The notes under the pieces were generated by a model that had not been told where the DNA came from, did not search any database, and worked only from the letters and a program-made list of their open reading frames with translations. 25,876 nucleotides of DNA, from the NCBI GenBank assembly GCA_016303235.1, contig JAEDMB010000008.1, forward strand, positions 1-25,876, given 5' to 3'. Position numbers and translations under genes: made by a program. This DNA is from Oscillospiraceae bacterium. Lineage in GTDB: Bacteria > Bacillota > Clostridia > Oscillospirales > Ruminococcaceae. Within the stretch, counting starts at the first letter, position 1; every line of letters begins with the position of its first letter. Positions 14,988 to 22,151 of the stretch are shown piece after piece.

Positions 14988-15516
14988 AGAATTTCACGTT
15001 CTTTCTTTTGTGAATTACTCTATTATTATACAACATTTTGTATTTATCAATCAAGGGTAAAAAGAGGATTTTAAGGCGATTGAGAAAATTTTCGTAAAAA
15101 TCTACAAATTTACCTTGAAATTTTTTACGCATAGTTATATAAAGAAGAAAAAAAGGCTTAAGGAGAAAGAGCAGAACTGATTTTATAAAATATACGAGTT
15201 TTCTTATGATTAAGACGGCAATTCTTCCCGCAGTGAAAAAGTATAGAATAAAACCGAGAATATTGCCAAGAATATAGAATACTCTGAATTGTCCTCTTGC
15301 GAAAGCGGAAATAAAAGAAATCAGAATTATGATATATATTATAAAAAACAGAATATCTTCCAGCATAACAAGAATACTGTTATGCGGAACAATTATTCTG
15401 AAAGTTCTGAAGAAATCGTATATTATACCCAGTATGACACCAACGACACAAGAAAACAAAAAAAGCTGTGTATGTTCAGTAAAAGAAAAATAAGTTTCCG
15501 GAATAATATTTCTCAT
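14950..15516 (-). CDS. yabQ: spore cortex biosynthesis protein YabQ
   Basis: 188 residues. Hydrophobic N-terminal two thirds with about four to five membrane segments, starting with FLFSCVVGVILGIIYDFFRTFR (18-39), the family signature in which a glycine-rich helix ends in YDFFR. It ends with a basic cytoplasmic tail. In B. subtilis YabQ sits in the forespore outer membrane and is needed for cortex peptidoglycan. It starts 6 nt after yabP and overlaps divIC. The ribosome site (CAGGTAA region) is weak. Presence implies that the lineage kept at least part of the sporulation programme; whether the strain makes spores cannot be told. Confidence 0.88.
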   Translation of the reverse strand: MRNIIPETYFSFTEHTQLFLFSCVVGVILGIIYDFFRTFRIIVPHNSILVMLEDILFFIIYIIILISFISAFARGQFRVFYILGNILGFILYFFTAGRIAVLIIRKLVYFIKSVLLFLLKPFFLLYITMRKKFQGKFVDFYENFLNRLKILFLPLIDKYKMLYNNRVIHKRKNVKFYAKKKETKKGKR

Positions 15517-15522
15517 TATAAA

Positions 15523-15804
15523 TTACCTGAAAAGCTTTCCGAGAAGTGAAAGCGGAGATTTTCTGTCTTTGTCACCGTATACAATAGACCATATATCGCC
15601 GTTGATGGTCATATCGCCTGTTTCAACGCTCATAGAATCGATATGTAAATCCTTACCCTGAATAACCATTTCGCCCAGAACAGTATAAAGGCAGATGCTT
15701 TTTTCATCAAAGCTGTCCACATCGGTAATTCCCGAAACGGTAAGAGTTTTTCTGTCCTCCATAATGACATTGTGGCTGTGCTTTTGAATTTTTTCCTGAA
15801 TCAT
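15523..15804 (-). CDS. yabP: sporulation protein YabP
   Basis: 93 residues, the usual size (about 90-100). The conserved plan is HNVIMEDRKTLTVSGITDVDSFDE (10-33), then VLGEMVIQGKDLHIDSMSVETGDMTINGDI and a short tail. The family partners YabQ in spore coat/cortex formation and is under sigma-E in Bacillus. I start it at ATG 15804, preceded by AAAGGAT; an open extension to 16002 is A/T-rich, hydrophobic noise and overlaps the secG promoter. In B. subtilis an S4-domain gene (yabO) precedes yabP; here the next gene upstream is secG on the other strand. A TATAAT (minus) exists near 15855 but lacks a good -35. Confidence 0.9.
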   Translation of the reverse strand: MIQEKIQKHSHNVIMEDRKTLTVSGITDVDSFDEKSICLYTVLGEMVIQGKDLHIDSMSVETGDMTINGDIWSIVYGDKDRKSPLSLLGKLFR

Positions 15805-15996
15805 ATTAAAACTATCCTTTCCGTTTAAAAAACTTTGCAGTAAATTATATTTCAGTAAAAGAAAAAATATAACTTGTTTTGGAAAATCCTTGAAATTTAA
15901 TTTTATATGAAAATTCAACAGCACAGGCATATGCTGAAAAATATGAATATAAATTTGCTTTAATAGATAGTGACAAAAAATTTTTTTAAAAAATAC

Positions 15997-16025
15997 TTGC
16001 AATTGAAAATCTTTTGTGCTATAAT
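15997..16025 (+). promoter_or_regulatory. sigma-A promoter of secG
   Basis: TTGCAA (15997-16002), 17-nt spacer, TATAAT (16020-16025), giving a leader of about 58 nt with GGGAGG just before the ATG at 16091. The remaining gap back to yabP (15805-15996) is A/T-rich; nothing else is supported in it. Confidence 0.8.
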
Positions 16026-16090
16026 AATAAAGATACTTATAGAGAAGCTTTTTAAAACAAAATTATTTTAGTGCAGGGAGGTAAAAAAAG

Positions 16091-16345
16091 ATGAGTATTC
16101 TTGAAATAATCGGCGGAATTTTAATTCTTATATCATGTATTCTCTGTATAATACTGTGCCTTATGCAGGACCAGAAACAGCAGAATATGAGTTCAGCACT
16201 TACAGGTGCATCAAATGATTCTTTCTATAAGCACAATGAGGGAAGAACTAAAGAAGCCATTCTTAACAAGGTCACAAGGACTCTTGCCATTATTTTCTTT
16301 GTTGCAACACTTGCAGTCAATATAGTTCCTATTTTTGTAAAGTAA
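16091..16345 (+). CDS. secG: protein translocase subunit SecG
   Basis: 84 residues with the SecG plan: N-terminal helix (about 4-24, ILEIIGGILILISCILCIIL), a conserved loop LMQDQKQQNMSSALTGAS with the Q-x-x-LTG motif, and a second helix (about 62-81). It is the accessory small subunit of SecYEG. Strong ribosome site GGGAGG precedes the ATG. secG followed by rnr is the standard Firmicute order; here a hairpin terminator lies between them. Confidence 0.92.
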   Translation: MSILEIIGGILILISCILCIILCLMQDQKQQNMSSALTGASNDSFYKHNEGRTKEAILNKVTRTLAIIFFVATLAVNIVPIFVK

Positions 16346-16352
16346 ATGCAAA

Positions 16353-16389
16353 GCCCTATGACATAAAAAAGTCGTAGGGCGTATTTTTT
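16353..16389 (+). terminator. terminator/attenuator between secG and rnr
   Basis: GCCCTATGAC (16353-16362) pairs with GTCGTAGGGC (16371-16380), 10 bp with one T:G wobble, followed by a T-run (16384-16389). The ribosome site of rnr begins only 3 nt later. Since no separate rnr promoter is evident, rnr is probably reached by partial read-through from secG. Confidence 0.82.
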
Positions 16390-16404
16390 AACAGGAGTGA
16401 TAAA

Positions 16405-18555
16405 ATGTCAAAAAAGAATACAGACAACGGCAAATACAGTGTAGAGAATTATAAAAATAAAATAATAACTTTTCTCAGGGCGAATAAGAAAAAGGCAATG
16501 CAGGAAAAGGATTTAGCGACAGAATGCCGTAGCAGAAAGGGAAATCCTGAAAACTATAAAAAAGCAGTGCAGGAGCTTCAGCGTGAGGGAGTTATAATAA
16601 TAAAAAAGCAGAAAATAGGACTTGCTCAGAGATATGGATATAAAACAGCGAAAATAACCAGACTCAGCAAAACATTCGGATTTGGCATATGCGAAAAAAC
16701 AGAGGAAGAAGTATTTTTCCCAGGGAAGTTTATGCTTGGAGCAATGCCCGGCGACCGTGTGCTTTACAAGGATATAGTGTCATATTCATCATATTCATCG
16801 GACGGGGAAGTAATAGATATTCTTGAATACGGCAGTTCACAGCTTACGGGAAAGATAGAATTTACCGAGGGCAGAAATTATTTTGTTCCGGATACAATGT
16901 CAAAGAATCACATAATTATCGAAGATGAAACAAGTGTTGAATTTTCAGCCGGGGATAAAGTTCTTGCCGAAATAGTACACCGTGGAAAACGTCATACTGA
17001 ACATACAGTGCGTATAGTCAGTGTATTCGGCGACAGTGAAACAGCAAAGTCGTGTGCGGAATCAATACTGACCATTCACGGAATAAAAAATGAATTTCCG
17101 AATGATGTTATGAAAGAGGCGGGAAAAATTGCAGATGCCGGAATACAGGAATATGACTATAATAACCGTGAAGATTTCAGAAATCAGAAAATATTCACAA
17201 TAGACAGTGCGGAATCAAAGGATTTAGATGATGCCGTATCTGTTGAAAAAACAGAAAACGGATATATTCTCGGAGTTCATATAGCAGACGTTTCGCATTA
17301 TGTAAAGGGCAACAGTGCAATGGACAAGGAGGCTTTGAACAGGGGAACAAGTATATACTATGCGGATAAAGTAATCCCGATGCTCCCGAAAGAGCTTTCA
17401 AACGGAATATGTTCGCTTAATCCCGATGAAAACAGGCTTACACTTTCCGCAATAATCAATCTTGACAAAAACGGTGATATAGTTTCATACAGATTCTGCA
17501 AAAGCGTTATACGTTCGAGAGTAAAGGGAGTATATTCCGAAATAAACAGAATACTTGACGGAACGGCAGACGAATATATTAAGGAAAAGTACAGTGATTT
17601 GAATGATGAAATATTCCTTATGAATGAGCTTGCGGATATTCTGATAAAACGAAAGAAAAACCGCCATGCACCACAGATAGAAACTGTTGAAAGCAAGATT
17701 ATTACAGACGAAAACGGAAAATGCATTGACGTAAAACCCCGAAACCGTGGCAAATCAGAATGTATTATAGAGGAATTTATGCTTGTTGCAAATGAAACAG
17801 CATCAAATCTTGCGAGAATAAAGGGAGTTCCTTTTGTATACAGAATACATGAAGCACCTCCGGAAGAAAAAATTGAACGTCTTAAAAAGGTTCTTTTGCA
17901 GTTCAATATAAATGTACCGTTCAGTGAAGTAAAGCCGGTTCATATAGAGCAGATACTTGAATCCGCAAAGGGAACGGAGGCATATGAGGCAATAAATCTT
18001 ATGGTACTGCGTTCGATGTCAAAGGCAAAGTATTCCGAAGAACCAACGGGACATTTCGGACTTGTACTTGAGGACTATTCACATTTCACATCACCTATAA
18101 GAAGATATCCCGACCTTGCAATTCACAGAATAATTACAGATATTCTTGCAGGCTATAACGATACGTGGCTTAAAAAGAGATACAGCGGATTTGTTCACAA
18201 TGCCTCAGAGCGTTCATCAGATGCGGAAATAAGAGCTGTAACGATAGAGCGTGAATGTGAGGACTGCTATAAAGCAGAATATATGAAAAACAAGATAGGT
18301 GAAGTATTCACGGGAAAAATTTCGGGCGTAGTTGAATACGGCTTTTATGTTGAACTGCCGAATACGATAGAAGGCTTTGTGCATATAAGAACACTTCCGA
18401 CAGGCGAATATGATTATACAGAACCGGCACTTCTTAAAGAGGCATTCAGCGGAACGGAATACAGGCTCGGGGATACAGTCCAGGTAATATGTTCATCAGT
18501 CAGTGTAAATGACGGAATAATTGACTTTGTTCTCAGTGAAAAAGAGGAGGAATAA
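16405..18555 (+). CDS. rnr: ribonuclease R
   Basis: 716 residues. N-terminal winged-helix region (about 15-75), cold-shock/OB domains (about 80-235), RNB catalytic domain (about 250-585) and C-terminal S1 domain (about 625-705, GEVFTGKISGVVEYGFYVEL). The RNB metal site is intact: Asp267, Asp273, Asp275 and Asp276 in TIDSAESKDLDDAV. It degrades structured RNA 3' to 5' and takes part in mRNA and rRNA turnover and in trans-translation. AGGAG is 7 nt before the ATG. smpB, often the next gene in Firmicutes, is absent; a lipoprotein gene follows at 4 nt. No basic C-terminal tail as in Escherichia coli RNase R. Confidence 0.95.
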   Translation: MSKKNTDNGKYSVENYKNKIITFLRANKKKAMQEKDLATECRSRKGNPENYKKAVQELQREGVIIIKKQKIGLAQRYGYKTAKITRLSKTFGFGICEKTEEEVFFPGKFMLGAMPGDRVLYKDIVSYSSYSSDGEVIDILEYGSSQLTGKIEFTEGRNYFVPDTMSKNHIIIEDETSVEFSAGDKVLAEIVHRGKRHTEHTVRIVSVFGDSETAKSCAESILTIHGIKNEFPNDVMKEAGKIADAGIQEYDYNNREDFRNQKIFTIDSAESKDLDDAVSVEKTENGYILGVHIADVSHYVKGNSAMDKEALNRGTSIYYADKVIPMLPKELSNGICSLNPDENRLTLSAIINLDKNGDIVSYRFCKSVIRSRVKGVYSEINRILDGTADEYIKEKYSDLNDEIFLMNELADILIKRKKNRHAPQIETVESKIITDENGKCIDVKPRNRGKSECIIEEFMLVANETASNLARIKGVPFVYRIHEAPPEEKIERLKKVLLQFNINVPFSEVKPVHIEQILESAKGTEAYEAINLMVLRSMSKAKYSEEPTGHFGLVLEDYSHFTSPIRRYPDLAIHRIITDILAGYNDTWLKKRYSGFVHNASERSSDAEIRAVTIERECEDCYKAEYMKNKIGEVFTGKISGVVEYGFYVELPNTIEGFVHIRTLPTGEYDYTEPALLKEAFSGTEYRLGDTVQVICSSVSVNDGIIDFVLSEKEEE

Positions 18556-18559
18556 AAAG

Positions 18560-19375
18560 ATGAAAAAGGTTATTTTAATGACAGCATTATCAGGAGTACT
18601 TCTTTTATGTGCATGCGGAGAAAATCCACAGGAGAGTATAAGTTCATCAGAACCAGATGTTACAGTAACAACATCTGTATCTGAAATCGCAACAGTAACA
18701 GATATTCCCGAAATTACGGAAATTCAGACACAAACGGAAATATCATCTGATACAGCAGTATCCCAGACTGAAACCTCCTTATCACAGACAGAAACAACAA
18801 CAATAGTTCAGACAGCGGAAACATTCCCCGAACCTGAAAATCAGCCATTTGAAACAGATGAAAACGGTGCAGTTATAATGGAAGTTGAGGAAGATACAGA
18901 CGATTCGGAAATTATTTCAGCAGGTCAGAAACTCTATGAAAATGCCTGTGAAACAGAATTTCGCTATCATGTAGGCTGTCCCTATAACCTTGATTACAAT
19001 AACTATATTGAAAATCAGTACGGCTGGCCTTATTATCTTGTAACAGATGAGGGATACACATCAATTGCAGATGTTGAAAAGGATTATTACAAAATATTTG
19101 CAGAGGAAAGAGGAAACGACCTTTCAGAAATCTACATGGAACAGGACGGAAAGCTTTATGCCCTTGATGGTGCAAGGGGAGCAAATGTATTTTACGAAAG
19201 TTCCGAAGTAACAGGAATTATCGAAAAAACAGATGATAAAATAGTTTTCAGCGTAGACAATCACTATACGGGCGATGACAGAAACCCCGAAGCCCCTGTA
19301 ACCGAAACGGAACAGTTTTCAGTTATAATTAAAAACGGAGAATGGAGAGTTGCAGAATTTTATCTGCCATACTAA
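18560..19375 (+). CDS. predicted lipoprotein, unknown function
   Basis: 271 residues. A lipoprotein signal peptide ends in LCAC, with Cys19 as the lipidated residue. A Ser/Thr/Glu-rich linker (about 25-115, with repeated TETS/TETT) precedes a globular domain (about 116-271) containing YYLVTDEGYTSIADVEKDYY, a DGKLYALDGARGANVF segment and an end of GEWRVAEFYLPY. The domain has the general pattern of small secreted cone-shaped or IseA-like domains; I do not assign it. The start at 18560 has AGGAGG upstream (inside the end of rnr) and restores the signal peptide; an earlier in-frame ATG at 18521 lies within rnr. It is cotranscribed with rnr and with the next gene. Confidence 0.8.
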   Translation: MKKVILMTALSGVLLLCACGENPQESISSSEPDVTVTTSVSEIATVTDIPEITEIQTQTEISSDTAVSQTETSLSQTETTTIVQTAETFPEPENQPFETDENGAVIMEVEEDTDDSEIISAGQKLYENACETEFRYHVGCPYNLDYNNYIENQYGWPYYLVTDEGYTSIADVEKDYYKIFAEERGNDLSEIYMEQDGKLYALDGARGANVFYESSEVTGIIEKTDDKIVFSVDNHYTGDDRNPEAPVTETEQFSVIIKNGEWRVAEFYLPY

Positions 19376-19389
19376 GGAGGAATTTATAA

Positions 19390-19635
19390 ATGAGCGAACC
19401 GGAAATTATTCTTGACCGTTCAACATACAAGGCAGTCAAGGCTATGGACAGGCAGAAAATGGAGCAATGGATAAATAACGTGTATATATCAGGACTTAAT
19501 GACGCATCGGGGAACGGAGTGTCAATGGAGGAACTTCAGAATACGATAGCAAAAGTAGACGGAATAGACGAAAACCGTCTGAAAGCTATAATGAACGCAA
19601 TAGGCGAGCTTTATAAATCAAAAAAGAATGAATAA
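19390..19635 (+). CDS. small protein of unknown function
   Basis: 81 residues, soluble, mainly helical, acidic: EIILDRSTYKAVKAMDRQKMEQWINNVYISG, a short loop, then two helices to the end. A perfect AAGGAGG lies at good spacing before the ATG, 14 nt after the lipoprotein gene, so it is the last gene of the secG-rnr unit. I do not recognise a family. The helix-loop-helix spacing in the second half (SMEELQNTIAKVDGIDENRL) is not an EF hand, as the acidic ligands are missing. No terminator follows before the tRNA promoter. Confidence 0.7.
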   Translation: MSEPEIILDRSTYKAVKAMDRQKMEQWINNVYISGLNDASGNGVSMEELQNTIAKVDGIDENRLKAIMNAIGELYKSKKNE

Positions 19636-19678
19636 ATATTTATAATTTGTGCATTTCCACGAAATTTAATGAATATGC

Positions 19679-19707
19679 TTGACAAGAGCCTTTTTTTGTG
19701 ATAAACT
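19679..19707 (+). promoter_or_regulatory. promoter of tRNA-Glu
   Basis: A consensus TTGACA (19679-19684), 17-nt spacer, and TAAACT (19702-19707) with an extended -10 TGA directly before it. The tRNA starts 19 nt later. This is the only full-consensus -35 in the window, fitting a stable RNA gene. Confidence 0.82.
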
Positions 19708-19726
19708 GTAAAAGCAGTCTGTTAAA

Positions 19727-19798
19727 GGCCCGTTGGTCAAGCGGTTAAGACATCGCCCTTTCACGGCGGAATCATGGGTTCGATTCCCGTACGGGTCA
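19727..19798 (+). tRNA. tRNA-Glu (anticodon UUC)
   Basis: 72 nt fold as a full cloverleaf. Acceptor stem GGCCCGT with ACGGGTC (one G:U), D arm GTC..GAC, anticodon stem TCGCC/GGCGG with loop CTTTCAC (anticodon TTC), T arm with GGTTCGATTCC, discriminator A. CCA is not encoded. It is followed by its own terminator. Confidence 0.96.
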
Positions 19799-19808
19799 CT
19801 GTGTAAAG

Positions 19809-19839
19809 AATCAGCAAGCAAATGCCTGCTGATTTTTTT
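19809..19839 (+). terminator. terminator of tRNA-Glu
   Basis: AATCAGCAAGCA (19809-19820) with TGCCTGCTGATT (19823-19834), 12 positions with one A:C mismatch, then a T-run to 19839. Confidence 0.85.
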
Positions 19840-19851
19840 ATTATATAAAAA

Positions 19852-19886
19852 TAAAAATCCCGTCTGAAATATAAATAACAGACGGG
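19852..19886 (-). terminator. terminator of the rnhA-nifS-nifU operon
   Basis: CCCGTCTG/CAGACGGG arms (19859-19866 and 19879-19886) with a 12-nt A/T loop. On the minus strand the stem is followed by ATTTTTA. It lies 10 nt past the nifU stop and faces the tRNA terminator. Confidence 0.82.
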
Positions 19887-19896
19887 AAATTTTTTA

Positions 19897-20319
19897 TCAG
19901 TGACAAGCCTCACATTCTTCGATATCGCCAACAATCGGCTTAGGGTCAATACCCTTGCGTGTGTAGTAATCTGAGAGAGCAGATTTGATAGCCTGTTCAG
20001 CAAGTACGGAACAGTGGAGCTTGACAGCCGGCAGACCATCAAGAGCCTCAACAACAGCCTTGTTAGTAAGCTTGAGAACTTCTGAAATAGGCTGACCTTT
20101 GATTAATTCAGTAGCCATAGAAGAAGTAGCAACGGCAGCTCCGCAACCGAAAGTTTTAAATTTAACATCGGTAATAATATCGTTGTCAACCTTGATGTAC
20201 ATTTTCATAATGTCACCGCATTTAGCGTTGCCAACTTCACCGATACCGTCAGCGTCCTCGATTTCGCCGACATTTCTTGGATTTGAGAAATGGTCAAGAA
20301 CCTTTTCACTGTACTGCAT
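19897..20319 (-). CDS. nifU: iron-sulfur cluster scaffold protein NifU/IscU-like
   Basis: 140 residues. The three scaffold cysteines are all present: Cys34 (NAKCGD, with Asp36), Cys59 (TFGCGAA) and Cys103 (LHCSVLAEQA). It receives sulfur from the NifS-type desulfurase encoded just upstream (27-nt gap) and builds clusters for apo-proteins. The C-terminus carries an extra Cys-x-x-Cys-His (136-140) that IscU of proteobacteria lacks and that could help metal or electron handling; this is seen, its role is inference. It lacks the LPPVK chaperone site (here LPAVK, 96-100), so HscA dependence is doubtful. Ribosome site AAGGAGG. Last gene of the operon. Confidence 0.93.
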   Translation of the reverse strand: MQYSEKVLDHFSNPRNVGEIEDADGIGEVGNAKCGDIMKMYIKVDNDIITDVKFKTFGCGAAVATSSMATELIKGQPISEVLKLTNKAVVEALDGLPAVKLHCSVLAEQAIKSALSDYYTRKGIDPKPIVGDIEECEACH

Positions 20320-20346
20320 ATAAAAAATCCTCCTTGAATAATAAGA

Positions 20347-21531
20347 TTATTTTTCTTCTTTGATAATTTTTTCCCAGAGAGGGGACATAGCACGGAGCTG
20401 TTCAACGACTCTCGGAACGACTTCAAGAATATAGTCAATATCCTCGTCAGTAGTTTCATCGCTTATTGAGAGACGGAGAGAGCCATGAGCGACTTCATGC
20501 TTAAGACCGAGAGCAAGCAGAACATGCGAGGGGTCAAGAGAACCCGAAGTGCATGCTGAACCTGATGATGCACATATACCGTTTAAATCGAGTTTAAGCA
20601 GAAGTGATTCGCCCTCAACACCTTCAATAGAAATATTGCAGTTGCCGGCAAGTCTGTTTTCACGGCTACCGTTTAAACGAGTTCTCGGGAGCTTTAATAA
20701 GCCGTCAATAAGTCTGTTACGCATAGCTGTAACTTTTTTAGTTTTTTCGGGAATATTGGAAGTAGCGATTTCTATTGCAGTGCCAAGACCGACAATAGCG
20801 GGAACGTTTTCCGTACCGGCACGCTTGTTTCTTTCCTGAGCTCCGCCGAAAATAAGATTGGGGAGAGAAATTCCCTTTTTAATGTATATAGCACCGATAC
20901 CCTTCTGAGCATGAATCTTGTGACCGGAGAGTGAAAGGATATCAATATTCTGTTCCTGAACGTCAATAGGAACATTTCCGACAGCCTGAACAGCATCGGT
21001 ATGGAAAATAACTTTCTTTTCACGGCATATAGCACCGATTTCCTTAATAGGCTGAATAGTACCTATTTCGTTGTTGGCATACATAATGCTGACAATAGCA
21101 GTATCTTCTCTTATGGCATTTCTGACATCTTCAGGATTTACAAAACCCTGTTCATTGATAGGAAGATATGTTACTTCATAGCCATGTTTTTCCATATACT
21201 GGCATGTATGGAGTATGGCATGGTGTTCAAAAACAGAAGTAATAATATGTTTTTTGCCCTTGGGAGCAAGCTTTTCGCATACACCTCTTATAGCCCAGTT
21301 ATCTGATTCAGAGCCACAGCTTGTAAAGAAAATTTCACTCGGAGAGGCATTAAGAGCCTTTGCAACCTTTCCACGTGCAGTTTCAATATCCTTCTGGGCA
21401 TCTCTGCCGAGCTTGTATATACTTGAGGCATTTCCGTAATGTTCAGTAAAATATGGGAGCATAGATTTCAGAACTTCATCGGAAACTCTTGTAGTAGCAG
21501 AATTATCTGCATATACAAATCTTTTTTCCAT
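20347..21531 (-). CDS. nifS: cysteine desulfurase NifS-like
   Basis: 394 residues, class I fold-type PLP aminotransferase. PLP lysine Lys205 in LSGHKIHAQKG; active-site Cys327 on the long loop SSGSACTSGS; His103 in FEHHAIL stacks on PLP; the cofactor region HTDAVQAVG is present. It converts cysteine to alanine and passes the sulfur to NifU. I start at ATG 21531, with AAGGAG well placed and the N-terminus MEKRFVYADNSATT aligned to the family; an open extension to 21654 runs into rnhA. It follows rnhA by 13 nt and precedes nifU by 27 nt. Confidence 0.94.
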   Translation of the reverse strand: MEKRFVYADNSATTRVSDEVLKSMLPYFTEHYGNASSIYKLGRDAQKDIETARGKVAKALNASPSEIFFTSCGSESDNWAIRGVCEKLAPKGKKHIITSVFEHHAILHTCQYMEKHGYEVTYLPINEQGFVNPEDVRNAIREDTAIVSIMYANNEIGTIQPIKEIGAICREKKVIFHTDAVQAVGNVPIDVQEQNIDILSLSGHKIHAQKGIGAIYIKKGISLPNLIFGGAQERNKRAGTENVPAIVGLGTAIEIATSNIPEKTKKVTAMRNRLIDGLLKLPRTRLNGSRENRLAGNCNISIEGVEGESLLLKLDLNGICASSGSACTSGSLDPSHVLLALGLKHEVAHGSLRLSISDETTDEDIDYILEVVPRVVEQLRAMSPLWEKIIKEEK

Positions 21532-21544
21532 TTTTAAAGACTCC

Positions 21545-21985
21545 TTAATATGAATATTTGTCACGCTGAATAACAGCAAGTCTGTCACAGCGTTCATTTT
21601 CGGGGTGACCTGCATGTCCTTTAACCCATATAAAATTAACCTTATGGATTTCAAGGAGAGGAAGAAGTTTTTCCCACAAATCAGAATTGAGAGCCGGTTT
21701 ATTGTCGGATTTTATCCAGCCTCTTTTTTTCCAGCCGTATACCCAGCCTTTTGTTATACTGTCAACAACATATTTGCTGTCAGTGGTGAGAGTAACTTCA
21801 CATGGTTCTTTGAGAGCAGAAAGAGCAGTTATAACGCCCATAAGCTCCATGCGGTTATTGGTAGTATTTTTTTCACCGCCGGAAAGTTCCTTTTCATAAC
21901 TGCCATATCTTAATACAGCACCGTAACCACCCGCACCGGGATTTCCACTGCATGCACCGTCAGTAAATATTTCTACTTTTTTTAT
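21545..21985 (-). CDS. rnhA: ribonuclease HI, apparent non-canonical ATA start
   Basis: 146 residues, normal length. Catalytic residues Asp9, Glu47, Asp69, Asp134 and His124 (VKGHAGHPENERCDRLA) are all present, and the handle region GWVYGWKKRGWIKSDNKPALN (80-100) is the basic protrusion of type HI enzymes. It removes the RNA of RNA:DNA hybrids. No ATG, GTG or TTG lies at the expected place: the family begins MKKVEIFTDG, and here the equivalent is ATA AAA AAA GTA. AAAGGAG is 8 nt before that ATA. The only conventional choice, GTG at 21994, overlaps the ribosome site itself and would add three residues. The operon promoter ends about 20 nt upstream, excluding longer forms. Confidence 0.9.
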   Translation of the reverse strand: MKKVEIFTDGACSGNPGAGGYGAVLRYGSYEKELSGGEKNTTNNRMELMGVITALSALKEPCEVTLTTDSKYVVDSITKGWVYGWKKRGWIKSDNKPALNSDLWEKLLPLLEIHKVNFIWVKGHAGHPENERCDRLAVIQRDKYSY

Positions 21986-22013
21986 GAGAATCACTCCTTT
22001 GTCAGTAAAATAT

Positions 22014-22042
22014 ATTATAACCCTAAAATTCATAAAAATCAA
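22014..22042 (-). promoter_or_regulatory. sigma-A promoter of rnhA-nifS-nifU
   Basis: On the minus strand TTGATT (22042-22037), 17-nt spacer, TATAAT (22019-22014). The transcript would start near 22007, leaving about 20 nt before the rnhA start. No Rrf2/IscR-type operator is evident. It diverges from the transporter promoter. Confidence 0.78.
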
Positions 22043-22082
22043 ATTTGTTGCATGAGGTAAACAAAAATCTTTCAGAATATGG

Positions 22083-22111
22083 TTGAATTTACAGGAATAA
22101 AATGCTATAAT
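22083..22111 (+). promoter_or_regulatory. sigma-A promoter of the cation diffusion facilitator
   Basis: TTGAAT (22083-22088), 17-nt spacer, TATAAT (22106-22111). The leader is only about 33 nt, too short for a yybP-ykoY manganese riboswitch. Confidence 0.78.
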
Positions 22112-22151
22112 GATTAAATACGCAATTAATATCAAAGCGAGGTAAAGGATT

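Noticed and set aside
15840..15900. Sigma-E-type promoter before yabP
   Set aside because: GTTATATT and AATATAAT on the minus strand are near a sigma-E spacing but match the consensus poorly; not listed as a feature.
15805..16002. Open upstream extension of yabP (66 residues)
   Set aside because: A/T-rich, no ribosome site, overlaps the secG promoter, and makes YabP far longer than its family.
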